Source: Excoecaria cochinchinensis (taxonomy: Eukaryota; Streptophyta; Magnoliopsida; Malpighiales; Euphorbiaceae). Taken from it: DNA of 64,000 nt. This document shows, one piece after another, positions 17,428 to 28,261 of the stretch (position 1 is the first letter of the stretch; each line of letters opens with the position of its first letter). The translations under genes were made by a program, and so were the position numbers. The notes beneath the pieces were generated by a model. That model did no database searches. It saw nothing but the letters and a program-made list of their open reading frames with translations, and was not told the origin of the DNA. The DNA lies in contig CANTUQ010000081.1 of the NCBI GenBank assembly GCA_947683425.1, forward strand, positions 9,916,501 through 9,980,500, in the 5' to 3' direction.

Positions 17428-19494
17428 GCCCCTAGTAACACCCAGTAGTTATCACTAAACTAGATATACGGGACTGGGCTCTATAGCCTTAACCTACCGA
17501 AGTAGCCACTAGGGGGCCAAATTAAACTTCGGTAGTGTCAGAGTGACCGCTAGGGGGTCAAATTACACTCCAACGACACTACACTTACACTTATGAATAG
17601 ATCGTCATTGGTTTATAATTGCAAGTCGCCATGACTTGCTACCGCGACATACACTGATGTCCCTATGGCTAACCATATATATCCTGAACTAGGATTTTCT
17701 ACCAGACTATTACTAAGGGCAAATACATCATTAAAATTCACTTAGATTTCACATTATGCTAACATACATAATTTGGCCAAGTCATCACTTTCACTTATAA
17801 TTTCACATACACACCCATTTATCACTATTCATTCATTTCATGCCATTATAAATCAAAGTACACATTAGAAATCCCTCAAGTTCAATTCGGCCAACACACT
17901 CACTTTTCCTTATGATCAATTTAATTCTATTTATTATCCCATTATACAATTTTCATATTATACATGCCATAAACAACATTTGTATGCCTTAATACACCAC
18001 ATATTCCATTATTCTCCTTACTAATCTATTCGGCCTAACCTATATAAATTCATTATGTTATCTTTTTAATCTTACAATTATTCCATCATGCTTTAGACTA
18101 ATTATACATATTATAACCATCATTTATAAGCCATAAAACTCATTTATACATTATAAATTCCTTAAGTATCCGCTCGGTCCACATTAGAAATTTCATATTA
18201 ATGTGTTTTAGTTTATTCTAAGTATGTTTATACACTAATTTAAGTTCACTAATTATGAACATCAAGTTAGTTTCAATTATTCATGCCTAAATCACATGTT
18301 TACACTTAGACATAATCTAAAACACACATATAATCAATGGAAAAAGGAGGATATTGTATCCACTCACCTTGGATTCTTGCTCTCCACTCCTTAGGCTTCC
18401 TTTCCATAGCCTTACTCCTTTCAAACATCCTTTCCCTTAGAATTTCTTAAAGTGGTCGAATTCAAACAATACCATAACATCAAATCCATAGTTCCTGTTT
18501 ACAAAATAACTTCATAAATACACTCTACACACTTGAAAAACCCCATAGGAACTTTTAAATCAAATTATAGAACCCTAAATCACATACCTCATTTTTAAGA
18601 CATAACCTTTGTCTATTGATTTTTCCCACTTCTAGCCCACCAAATTGACTCAAATCACCATCACCATGTTGTAGAGGAGTTAAAATTTGCTAAAGATGGT
18701 AAGATTTGGGAAGAAATTAGAAGAAAGATGAAGAAAAATGGAGAAGAAACCATGAAGTTATATTTAGCCAAGAGGGAGAGAAGGGAGGGCGGTGGAGGCT
18801 GGAGAAAGCTGGAGAAATCCAGCCTCTTCACTTCCTTATATAGGCTAAAATTGAACCAAACCGGTCCAACCAGTTTAAACTAAAATTTCAATTTTTTGGT
18901 AATTTCTCACCGTTTCAATTCATCTATGAGTTCTTCAACTTATTTTCACTCCTAACTAATTTCATTGTTCTTAAAATATAAAATATAGCCTCCCTGCAAA
19001 ATTTTAGCTCAATCGGAGTCCATTTGGAGCTCGATTCACCTAAACCGGTCCGGTTCAATTCAGTTCAATTCTGCCGTAAAACACCATTCTGAAGCTGTCA
19101 AAAATTACCAAAAATTATTTCAAGCTTGTATGTTTCCGACATTACACCCTTTAGAACTCAAAATTATTTTCTAAAAATTTGGTCAAACCCTGGTTCAATT
19201 GAATCAAACTAGAGGCCAATTTTAGAATTACTTTCGGAGGCCTATTTAACTCCGTTTTCACTCCAAATTTCACCACCAAACTCCTTTTAACTTATACTTT
19301 CCGATGGTCCAATAAAATATATTTCACTACTGGCTTCCCGGGAGGTCACCCATTAGGTGTTTCCCTAACCAGAGTATGTTCAACCTTTTTCCTCTACTAT
19401 CCTTTAGGGCACAATCACTTTTGTTTTCACACAGATTCATACTATATACTCTACGGATTTCACTAATCACCACTAGTCCGGTATTTGGGCCATT
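17428..19494 (-). repeat. Probable LTR relic ending in GGGCCATTACA
   Basis: The right end TTTGGGCCATTACA abuts an Athila integrase frame at 19495 and looks like an LTR terminus (minus-strand TGTAATGGCCC). The left end (TAGTAACACCC) is uncertain and I found no TSD. A minus-strand TATA box (CCTATATAAGG, 18834-18845) lies about 650 bp inside. TGTCCCTATGGCTAACC near 17660 is shared with 62150. No coding content. Confidence 0.5.
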
Positions 19495-20418
19495 ACATGC
19501 ATTCCTCAAGATGAAGTTCAAGATGTCTTGAGACTTTGTCATTCTTTAGATGAAGGTGGCCATTTTGTTGTATCAAAAATAACATCTAAGATAATTCAAT
19601 CTGGTTTTTAGTGGCCTACATTGTTCAAGTATGCTAGGGATTTTGTACTCACATGTGATAGGTGTCAAAGAATGGGTAACATTACTAGGAAACATGAGAT
19701 GCCTTTGAAGGGGATTCTTGAAGTTGAGCTTTTTGATGTTTGGGGCATAGATTTTTGGGGCATAGATTTTATGGTTCACCCTCAAACAAGTGGTCAAGTT
19801 AAGGTTAATAATCGGGAGATTAAATGGATCCTTGAGAAAACTGTGTCTGCTTCAAGGAAGGATTGGGCATTAAAGTTAGATGATGCCTTGTGGGCACATA
19901 AAATAGCTTTTAAGACCCCAATTGGCCTTACACCTTATCAATTAATCTATGGGAAGTTTTGTCACTTACCTGTGGAACTCGAGCATAAGGCATATTGGGC
20001 AACAAGAGCCTTGAATTTTGATATGAAGAAGGCAGGTAAGAAAATGTTACTTCAACTTAATGAATTAGAAGAATTAAGGATGAATGCTTATGAAAACGCA
20101 AAGTTATACAAGGATCGCACTAAATTATGGCATGATAAGCATTTATTGAAGACAAAACTTCATGAGGGAGATCTTGTTTTACTTTACAACTCAAGATTGA
20201 AATTGTTTCCTGGAAAGTTGAAGTCAAGATGGTCGGAACCTTTCAAGGTTATTAAGATATATCCCTATGGAGCAATTGAAATTACTAATGATAAGGGAGA
20301 AGTTTTTAAGGTTAATGGCCATCATCTCAAACCTTATTTCATTAGTGAAGCAATTGATCATGTGAGTTCCATCTCCCTATCTCAATCTTTATTTGCACAA
20401 GGTAAGGTCAAGCTATAG
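19495..20418 (+). pseudogene. Athila-type integrase with the catalytic core deleted
   Basis: The frame begins CIPQDEVQDVLRLCHSLDEG. The zinc-finger histidines lie in CHS and GGH, and the cysteines in CDRCQR. A TAG stop interrupts SGF-WPTLF near 19612. The core is lost: after FDVWGIDF the text repeats WGIDF (a 16-17 bp micro-duplication at 19738-19770) and jumps to HPQTSGQVKVNNREIKWILEK. The second catalytic aspartate and the residues between are therefore gone, while the glutamate region and the C-terminal domain (GDLVLLYNSRLKLFPGKL...GPF-like) remain. It cannot be an active integrase. Confidence 0.85.
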
Positions 20419-20636
20419 ACCACTAAATTTAGTAAGTTATGATTCCCACATTTTTCATTTTTATATTTGGTATATTATATTTATTTCTTTTATGTTATGT
20501 TTTCCACATTCTTTTAGATTTTCTTTGAACCACATTAGCATGTTCGTATTATTTATGATCTTAGTAGTGTATAATTTCCATATAGTTTCATTTTCTACGT
20601 ATTATGGTTTATACTTTTCTTTAGGAACAATTTATG

Positions 20637-20850
20637 TCACGAGTCGTCACCTTCGTGCCGACTTGTGACAGAAGCTTAGCGTTACGAGTCATCATAATGG
20701 TGCCAACTCGTAATGGGGATACAATTTGTATCACGAGTTGTTACGAACGTCACGACTCGCAATAGAGGCTTAGTGTCACGAGTCATCACTTTCGTGCCGA
20801 CTCATGACAGAGCCTTATCGTGTCGAGTTGGCATAGGTGTGCCGACTTGT
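20637..20850. repeat. Palindrome cluster upstream of ORF3 in the plus-strand Athila
   Basis: Variants of TCACGAGTCGTCACCTTCGTGCCGACTTGTGAC-type arms occur five to six times (for example GTCACGAGTCGT, TCACGAGTTGTTACGAAC, TCACGAGTCATCAC). The same word class fills this element's LTR at 26225-26410. 20419-20636 has no recognisable feature. Confidence 0.8.
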
Positions 20851-20892
20851 GCCCTCTTCTTCCTGTTTTGCCCTTTTTCGTATCATTGTTCC

Positions 20893-20898
20893 TATAAT
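20893..20898 (+). promoter_or_regulatory. Possible internal TATA box for ORF3
   Basis: CCTATAATACC lies about 45 bp after the palindrome cluster and 390 bp before the ORF3 ATG. It is a weak match on its own; the matching arrangement in the minus-strand Athila (32857-32866) supports it. 20900-21285 is T-rich leader with no gene. Confidence 0.4.
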
Positions 20899-21285
20899 AC
20901 CCTTTTTCCATCCCCACCTTTTCAGTTGTTAATTTCTTTTTGTTTAAAATACCTTTTTCCTTTCCTTTTCACCCATTTTCTCCAAGTCCAAAAGTCATGA
21001 CTTTTCATATCAACTATCTTTTCTTTTTCTATTCCTACGCTAGTCCTTTTCCAACCCTACCCATCTATTTCTTATTTCTTTTTCAATTTCCAACATACTT
21101 TTCAGTTTGGATTCTCTTCACTTTTTCTTTCCCCATATTCTTTTCGTCTTTTTCACCCATTCACCCTCTTCTATTTTTGTTTTCCTTCTTTTCTTGTTCT
21201 TGCGCTATTTTCTTCTTCTTCTTGTTTCTTCTCCCTTTTAGTTCTACGTTCTTCTTTTTCTTCTTCTTTCAAGTGTTTGTCCATC

Positions 21286-22447
21286 ATGGTAAGAACAAAG
21301 AACCCATCTTCGTCATGGCAAGCTGAGGAATCTGAGGAGGAGAATTTGACAGCAATGTACAAGACACCTTTTCCTATTTTTTCCCATGAAGAAGGTACAA
21401 GATTTCAAAATCTCAGGTATAGGGACCTCGTAGCCTATAAGTATTTTTCATCTTATTTGCTTCAAAAAGCTAGTATGTTAAACTCTCTTACTAAGAAGTT
21501 GACTTCTTGTGGTATTCATAAATTTGTTTCCATGCATGAACATACGTATATTGAATTGATTCTTGAGTTTTACACTTCATTGGAAATTAGTTCTGAAAAT
21601 TCACGTATTTTGGAATTTAGGTTGTGTGGCCAACATCACAGACTCACATATTTCTTTATGCATAAATCTTTTGGTTTTAAATAAGATGGTTTGTGTGACC
21701 CCCCCCCCCCCTCCTTCTTTTTTTAAGTTGAATGAGTTTTGGACTTTTCTTACTGACTTACAAACACCTTTTCAAGCCAAGAGGGGTAAAGCTATGTTTA
21801 TTAAGGATTTGAAATTTTGGCTCTTGCATAAAATCATTGCATGTGTTATTTTTCATAAATCTGAAACTAATAAAGTTTCTGCTTAAGAATTGTTCTTAAT
21901 ATGGTGTGTTCATAACAAAAAGAAAGTTTGTTGGACATATTGGATTTTTAATCAATTACTGGCCTGTTCTACTCGTAAAGATGCTAATCTAAATCATGGA
22001 CACGTTGTTTCCAATATTGCTAAGAATCTTCACATTAATTTTGATACTTTTACTCGTGTTATTGAATGCTCTTATTTTACTAAGCAAGTTTCTATACGTG
22101 GTGAGGTGTTGGATGCATCTTTTTGTGTAATTCATGCCAATTTTAGGTCTTATTGGAAGGGGTTAGAACTCATTGAAGAGCACACTGTAGAGGATTCTTT
22201 TGATGATGATTCTCATTATACTTCCTAACTGCCAGCGGATGTTGGCACTTTTTTCGAACGTGACACCCCTATTTTAGAGCAGATTTTGGAGAATTAGAGA
22301 ATGATGCAATCCCAATTGACTAATATGGAAGCTCTTAATCATCAACTTAATCGCAAGCAATGAAAAATGGAGTACAAGATGAACCAGTTCTTCGCCTATT
22401 CCGGCTTCACCATTGAGTCCCCTCTAACATCACCTTCTGAAGATTGA
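21286..22447 (+). pseudogene. Athila-type ORF3 (post-integrase ORF), decayed
   Basis: Starts MVRTKNPSSS, matching the MVRTKSVGDK start of the minus-strand Athila ORF3 at 32662. The similarity continues through a CPFPIF/TPFPIF block. The protein ends in a region rich in M, Q and N (MMQSQLTNMEALNHQLN). The frame closes at 21684 and resumes in another frame by about 21690, in or next to the C homopolymer around 21702-21711. Further stops lie at 21884, 22226 and near 22299 and 22361. This ORF lies between integrase and 3' LTR in Athila elements and has been called env-like or ORF3. I see no signal peptide or transmembrane segment. Role unknown. Confidence 0.75.
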
Positions 22448-23430
22448 GGGGAGTTCTTTTTGCTCCTTCTTTACATTTTTCATTTTCATTGGGGACAATG
22501 TACACTTTTAAATGTGGGGGAGGGCTTATAATTTGCTCTTTGTTTTTGTTCATCATTTGTGATTTCATTTCATTTTTTTTCATTTATATGAATTCTATTA
22601 TATGCATGTGCATTTGTGCTTTAGTTATATGCATGTGTGTTTGTGTTTTAGTTTTGTGCATGTGTGCGTGTGTTTTATTTTATTTTGCACGCTTTTATCT
22701 TCTCCATTCTTATGAGTAGTTTCTTTTCTGCGGTTATCTTGATTGTGTTTAAGGTTATATGTTAAAGTTATGTTAATAATTAACTTCTTATGCTTAATTG
22801 GTAGAATTTTAAAGTTTCATTGAGTATGTATAGTAGATTTTTATTTTATCTCTTTATTATTTTCAAGGTCTATAGAATGTTTAGTTAATGTTTTAACTAT
22901 GCTTAGAGCTAAGATGGTAAGGATTTAAGTTTAGTTTTAAGGATTTTAGTAGCCTAAGGGAAACTGTAGCCATAATACGTGTAGCTCATTTTCAATAATG
23001 GATGAGGATAATAAAAAAAATGAAATAAATTGTTGGTGTTATGCATTTCAAGTAAGTTGCGTCTAAGTGGGTATGCTCCTCATTTACATTCATTCGGAAA
23101 GAATGTATGATGTCACAAGTAGGAAGTAAAAATATAGTGGGATGGAGCATAAAATACACCCACTAAGTAAATAAAAAAAAAGAGAATAAAGGTGCCTAAA
23201 ATTGCCATGAGAATTGTGAGTTAATGCATGTACTTAATCCTTGTCCTAATGGTTGCTTATATTCTTGGAATTTCTAAACTTGATGACTGAACATTTTGGT
23301 TAGGTAGCCTGGTTAGTATCTTGACTTTATATTCTTGATTTTGTTTTTAGTAAATTGAGATAATTTGATAAGTTTATTATATATGCTATGCAACTTGTCT
23401 TCTTTATCGTTATTGAGCATTGGAAGTTTA
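22448..23430 (+). other. 3' non-coding region of the plus-strand Athila with an internal PPT-like site
   Basis: CATTGGGGACAATGT followed by TTAAATGTGGGGGAG at 22508-22522 resembles the PPT-like site after ORF3 in the other Athila (31296-31306). The rest is AT-rich and non-coding. The region resumes at 25880 after the solo LTR, with a degenerate PPT (TTCAAGTGTGGGCAAATT) at about 26006-26024 before the 3' LTR. Confidence 0.6.
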
Positions 23431-23435
23431 GTTAT

Positions 23436-25874
23436 TGTAACACCCCGACGCCCCCGTTGGAAGGACACCAGAGCGCTACCGCGACACTCACTCAAAACAC
23501 ACATACGCGACAGCGGAAGCATATGTTAACAATAATATAACTCATAATCTTAACATTTATCTTAAGCTATAAAATATATTATATACATCATTCAGAATTA
23601 CATAAGGATCCTTAACAAAAATTACATATGCCACTAATCAAAATAATACATATACAAAAATGATACAGGAGGAGTACAAAATAAACAAGACTCTACTCCT
23701 AGTGGCCAACCCTATAGATGCGTAACTCGAGCGGAACCAAAACCTGCCACCTACACGGGAAAAGAACCCGTGCTAAGAGATAATGCTTAGTGGGGAGGAA
23801 CAAAGATAACAGAACACTATACAATAATATCATGTAAAACATATATAAATAAGTACTAATAGACTGAGTTTGCTAAGTAACAAAAACAGAAATACATGAA
23901 TCATAATCACTATAAGAATGCATAACTTAATAACAACATGTACAAAGCAAAATACACTAACTGTAATCACACAATAATCCTGACACTTCACTACGTAAAA
24001 GCCAAACACTTCAAACCATAGCCTGAATTTTACAGGTGGTGGATACGGGAACACTACACGGGAGACCGAAGCCTCAAAACTTTTATACCCGAAGGCAGCA
24101 AGGGAGACCGGAGTCTCAAAAGATTTTCACTAAGACCATAATGGAGGTCAACCGTAATCACTAGACCCATAGCGGGGCCAACACTGGCAGCTGCACTCGC
24201 TATCCCTTTATAAGCATGCTTATCTATCCACAACTATGACACTTCAGGCTTAACTACTCACTCTCAATTCAATACTTTAAATTATCACAAGATACGAATC
24301 AAAACACTATCATATAAATATTCATTAACACAATGCTAGGACAATATGTCACCAAGGCATAAGCAAAACCGTGTACCATGCAATAGTGAGAAACCGTGCA
24401 AAGTGGGGCAAAAAGAATCACTTCAAAAAATAGGGCAGGCAGGAAGGGCCTCTGTCGCGATCGCGACATGTGTCGCTCTCGCGACAGAGAGCAGTGTATC
24501 CCATCATGCTCTCATGCTTGAAGGCACACTCGCGATGAAGTACAGCTTGGAAAATGCTCACAATACCGAGCTTTGTCACTCTCGAGACCGAGACCGGGCA
24601 CTTCCCCTTCACGATCGTGCTTGTGCTGGGGCTCGGCTCACCACAGCTCGGCCTACCGAGCTCTCTGTTGCACTCATGACAGAGGGTTCCTCAGCAACAA
24701 GAGAGCCATTTCGCACTCTGTCACGCTCGCGACAGATGTCGCGCTCACTACAGAGCCCAGAATTGCCCAGAATTTGCACTTCCTGCACTAGTTCCCAACT
24801 CAACCAACACCGAAACCACTACAACATGCACTAACACTTACCTCATCACTCCAATGCATTCAAGACATGTTTATGATGAATATGCACTCAGCTTACATTA
24901 ATTTGAACAATAAATCACAATTAAATCTCAAGAGCATTTAAATTCTAATTAAATCTAACTCATGCTATTTCACTTCCAACTCACATGCAAATCACTACAA
25001 CTTGAATCGTGCCAACTAACAATCCAACTTAATCATTTACATGCATTTACACATACTTTAACACTCAAGATCGTCAGAAAAAAATTAAAGCATAACGCAC
25101 AATAATCCAAGAAGAGAACAAGGGCAAAACATTGCCAAACCAAAACATAAAAGAAGCCAACTTCCAAACGGAACACAACAAAGTAGAGCTCCCAAACCTT
25201 AAAAATGTAGCTTCAAACCAATCACTTCAAAATCCAACTTTCTCTTTTCCTTTGCTTTTCCTTCTCTCCTTCGTTTCTTACAAAAAAACCCAGCCAAATC
25301 AATACTAAATCAAACCCAACATTAACCCTTCCAAACCAAAAAACAAAGTAGAGATAGATGAAGAAGAAACCCAAGTCAAACCCAAGCACTTACCTCTTCA
25401 AAACCCAGCTCCAAAAACTCAAAAGAACCCACTCAAACTTGAAGATTCACGTTAGGGCAAAGCAAGAGAGAGCAAGAAAAAAAGGAAGATGAAGAAGGAG
25501 GAGAGGGAAATTTGAACAAGAAGCTCAAATTCTGCTTTTTCTTCCTTCCCTCTCTCCTTCACTCACTTCACAATTAATGCTCTCACCAACCTAGTCCACT
25601 TGGCAAACTCCTATTGGACCAAAGAATCCACTTTGACTTTCATGTTCCATGGCACCATACACTCTACTCACTAGATAATCTCTTGATATAAACTTATTAA
25701 ATCCTTGGTACAATACACATAATCCACTAGATAATTGCTTCACTTAACATTTTTAATTAATTTTGCAATTAAGTCCTTATTATCCATATTTTTTCATGCA
25801 TAAATTACCGAAACACCCTTAATTTTCTGACTTAGCACGTGAATTCCGTCTAAGCCCTTTTTTGGGTCGTTACA
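23436..25874 (-). mobile_element. Solo LTR of a Tekay-type element, TSD GTTAT
   Basis: Begins TGTAACACCCCGACGCCCCC and ends TTTGGGTCGTTACA. The direct repeat GTTAT flanks it at 23431-23435 and 25875-25879. Landmarks of the Tekay-type LTRs are present: the CTAAGAG-ATAA-TGCTTAG hairpin (23773-23790), GAGACCGAAGCCTC (24062) and AAGCATGCTTATCTATCCAC (24212). It is inserted into the 3' non-coding part of the plus-strand Athila. ORFs at 24346-24834 are translations of the palindrome cluster. Confidence 0.9.
24451..24745. repeat. Palindrome cluster of the TGTCGCG/CGCGACA class
   Basis: Includes CTGTCGCGATCGCGACATG, GTGTCGCTCTCGCGACAGAG, a degraded CACTCTCGAGACCGAGAC and CTGTCACGCTCGCGACAG. The word is that of the Athila element at 28262-40257, although this LTR belongs to another lineage. 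Confidence 0.85.
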
Positions 25875-26224
25875 GTTATTATCTATCTTTTCTTAACCTC
25901 TTTCATAATTAAGATGACTTATGGGATGGCTATATTTATTTTAGAGAAGATAAAGATTTCATTTCTTCTACTTAGTTTTTAATTTCTTGCTTGAAGGCAA
26001 GAAAGGTTCAAGTGTGGGCAAATTTGTTAACATGCAAAACAATATAGTTTTAGGATAGCTTTCTTTACCTTTTTCTTAATTTTATGTTTGTATTTGTGTG
26101 ATTTATACTTGGTTTTTAGTTGTTTTAATTTAGTTTGTGTATTTGTAGGGATCACTTGATATGAAGTACAATTGAGTTAATTTCAGAAGGATGATGAGTG
26201 GAGGAAAAGAGGAGGAGCGAAAGA

Positions 26225-26410
26225 AGGTCATAACTCGGCACATCTGTCACGAGTCATGACAGAGAGCAATGGTCATGAGTCGGCACCATTGTGATGACTC
26301 GTGACAAGAAGGAAGGCCAGCTTCACAACTCGGCACAAAAGTGATGAGTCATGACAGAGACTGAAGGTGACGACTCAAGCATGAGTTGGCACACCTGTCA
26401 TTAGTCGGTA
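26225..26410. repeat. Palindrome cluster in the U3 of the plus-strand Athila LTR
   Basis: Repeated arms CTCGGCACATCTGTCACGAG, GTCATGAGTCGGCACC, ATGACTCGTGAC and GATGAGTCATGAC. The same words occur at 20637-20850 in front of ORF3. Confidence 0.8.
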
Positions 26411-26516
26411 CCAGCATTCTCTCCCAAGCGTTGTCTTATTTCATCACACCCTTTTAAGCCACCTTTTTATGTTTACATCCATTCGCAAAAGGCACAAAAA
26501 GGGTTATCATGAGGCC

Positions 26517-26522
26517 TATAAA
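26517..26522 (+). promoter_or_regulatory. TATA box of the plus-strand Athila LTR
   Basis: GAGGCCTATAAATGG lies about 100 bp after the palindrome cluster and about 490 bp into the LTR. Confidence 0.6.
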
Positions 26523-27100
26523 TGGAGTCAAGTAACTTCTAGAAAGGGGAGAACGAGAATGATAAAAAGACAGAGTCAAAGAAATAAGAGAAATAAAAAG
26601 AGATCCAGTTAACATCAAGTAAATTTCCTGATGAGTATTGAAGAGATTCGTCAACCAAATTCTTCTCTCTTTTCTCTTATTATTTATTTGATGTTTAGAA
26701 TACTTTCTTATTATTGTTTGATTTTAGATAATATGTACTTTGGCTAAGTCTTGTGTATTAGAATTACAACGATGAATTAATATTAAGAACTATATTTTCC
26801 ATATTTTTATAATTCATGAATGATTTAAGTTCAATTGAGTATGAAATGTGTTATGTATGCTTGATCACCATATGTAACTTGTAAATCAAATTGTTCACAA
26901 TGAGAATTGGGGCATTTTGGTGGAAAAGCAATTAAATTTACTTAAAGGTTAGGAAAGTACCTGGAGACAAGAAATCCACTTCAAGGGGTTAAAGAATTAG
27001 CATAGAACTTAATGGTTTTTATTTATCTCTACAATGTCATGAGAGTGCTTGTAGACTCTAAATGAAAATACCTTTAATTGACAATGAGAGTTGTTTTCAA

Positions 27101-27577
27101 GTGTTTAATTGAGATCTAAGATTTACTTTTAGGTTTTGGAAAGGTTTGTAATTTGCTCTTGGTACTCGACTCAATTTTAGTATGGGTTTTTATCCTCAAA
27201 CAGATGGGTAATCTAAAAGAGTGATACAGGTGTTAGAGGATATGCTTCGAGGCTGTATTCTGGATTTTTTTGGGAGTTGGGATAAGTATATTGCACTGAT
27301 GGACTTCGACTACAACAATGATTATCAGATGAGTATTGGTATGGCACCGTACGAAGCTCTCTATGGTAGAAAGTGTCAGACTCTAGTGTGTTGGACAGAG
27401 TTAGGTGAGCATAAAGTGATTGGCCCTGAGCTAGTTAAGGACACTGAAGAGAAGGTGAAGGTAGTTCAGCAAAGATTAAAAGTTGCAAGTGATCGACAGA
27501 AATCTTATACAGATTTGAAACGAAAGGACATCGAATATGAAATCGGTGATAAAGTGTTCTTAAAAGTGTCTCCCTAG
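27101..27577 (+). pseudogene. Tekay/del-type integrase fragment without chromodomain
   Basis: Readable from DLRFTFRFW through ALGTRLNFSMGFYPQTDG, VIQVLEDMLRGCILDF, GMAPYEALYGRKCQ and YEIGDKVFLKVSP, the core-to-C-terminal part of a chromovirus integrase. In-frame stops occur near 27111, 27139 and 27209. After KVSP the text jumps to the LTR start at 27589, so the C-terminal tail, chromodomain and PPT are missing. The 5' part is absent because the Athila element was inserted upstream. Confidence 0.85.
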
Positions 27578-27588
27578 AGGAAAGTGCT

Positions 27589-28046
27589 TGTAATGATCCA
27601 AAGTGTACCCTAGAAGGATTTGTAGTGTAATTTACATTATGAGGGTACAAGAGTAATTGTGTAAGTGTGAGTTTATGGGTTTATGAGGATGTAATTGAAA
27701 GAAATTAAAGTTGTTAAAAGGAAGAATTTAACTGAGGGACTTAATAGGAATTGGCCAAGGATTAAGTGGGTTATTTGCTAAGGACTTGACAAGTCGCTTG
27801 ATGAGAGTTTTCCACATAAGATTCCACATGAAAATATAAGTGAGTGGAGGCAAAATCTGTCTCACTCTCTTTGCATGCATTGGACTGGCTACTTCTTCCA
27901 TTTCTCTCTATTTGTTCTTTATTTTGCATTTCTTCTTCTTGTTTCTTTTTCTTCTCCATTGGAATTGCTAAAAATTTAAGCTTTGGATTGGTTTGAAGAG
28001 TTAAGTGATAAATTGGAAAGGTAAGTGTGAGTTTGGAAGTTGACTT
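27589..28046 (+). repeat. Start of the Tekay 3' LTR (continues at 43757-44950 and 59299-59478)
   Basis: TGTAATGATCCAAAGTG followed by TACCCTAGAAGGATTTG matches the minus-strand start of the LTR array (TGTCACACCCTGAAATG then TACCCTAGAAGGATTTG). It is cut at 28046/28047 by a solo LTR whose TSD is ACTTA. Confidence 0.75.
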
Positions 28047-28261
28047 ATGTAACATCCCTTACCATATGTAGCACACCGTATGATAATATAGGTAGTGTGC
28101 AACGATGAGTGGAGGGTGCTACCAAACGGAGACACAAACAAAGTAATAATAATAAGAACAAAATAATAAAATTTCTTTACATCAAATATAAATTCGATAC
28201 TTATTGCATACACATACATCTCTTGCCTAACACTTTTTGTTTGATCATTAACAACTCATCA

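Larger units (their letters stand above)
19495..27099 (+). mobile_element. 3' half of a plus-strand Athila-type retrotransposon
   Basis: Contains a deleted integrase, a palindrome cluster, ORF3, a long 3' non-coding region, a degenerate PPT and a 3' LTR (26025-27099). Order and protein text match the minus-strand Athila element at 28262-40257, including GTGGGATGGAGCATAAAAT in the 3' region (23130 here, RC at 30420 there). The 5' half is missing: the left border touches the LTR relic at 17428-19494. A solo LTR is inserted at 23436-25874. The right border runs into a Tekay integrase. Confidence 0.75.
26025..27099 (+). repeat. 3' LTR of the plus-strand Athila relic
   Basis: Starts TGTTAACATGC after the degenerate PPT and ends near TTGTTTTCA, where Tekay integrase text begins. 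U3 carries the palindrome cluster (26225-26410) with words such as GTCACGAGTCATGAC and GATGACTCGTGAC. TATAAA follows at 26517-26522. There is no partner LTR in the window, and the right border is set only by the change to Tekay coding text. Confidence 0.65.

Noticed and set aside
17209..17448. Hydrophobic 79-codon ORF
   Set aside because: It comes from CTTATC runs in an AT-rich relic; no start context, no family resemblance.
13004..19494. A single intact retrotransposon spanning the whole interval
   Set aside because: No coding domains, no matching LTR pair and no TSD were found; only the solo LTR at 14504-16986 has firm ends.
24346..24834. 162-codon plus-strand ORF
   Set aside because: It runs over the palindrome cluster of a solo LTR; the peptide consists of palindrome translations and is not shared by other LTRs.
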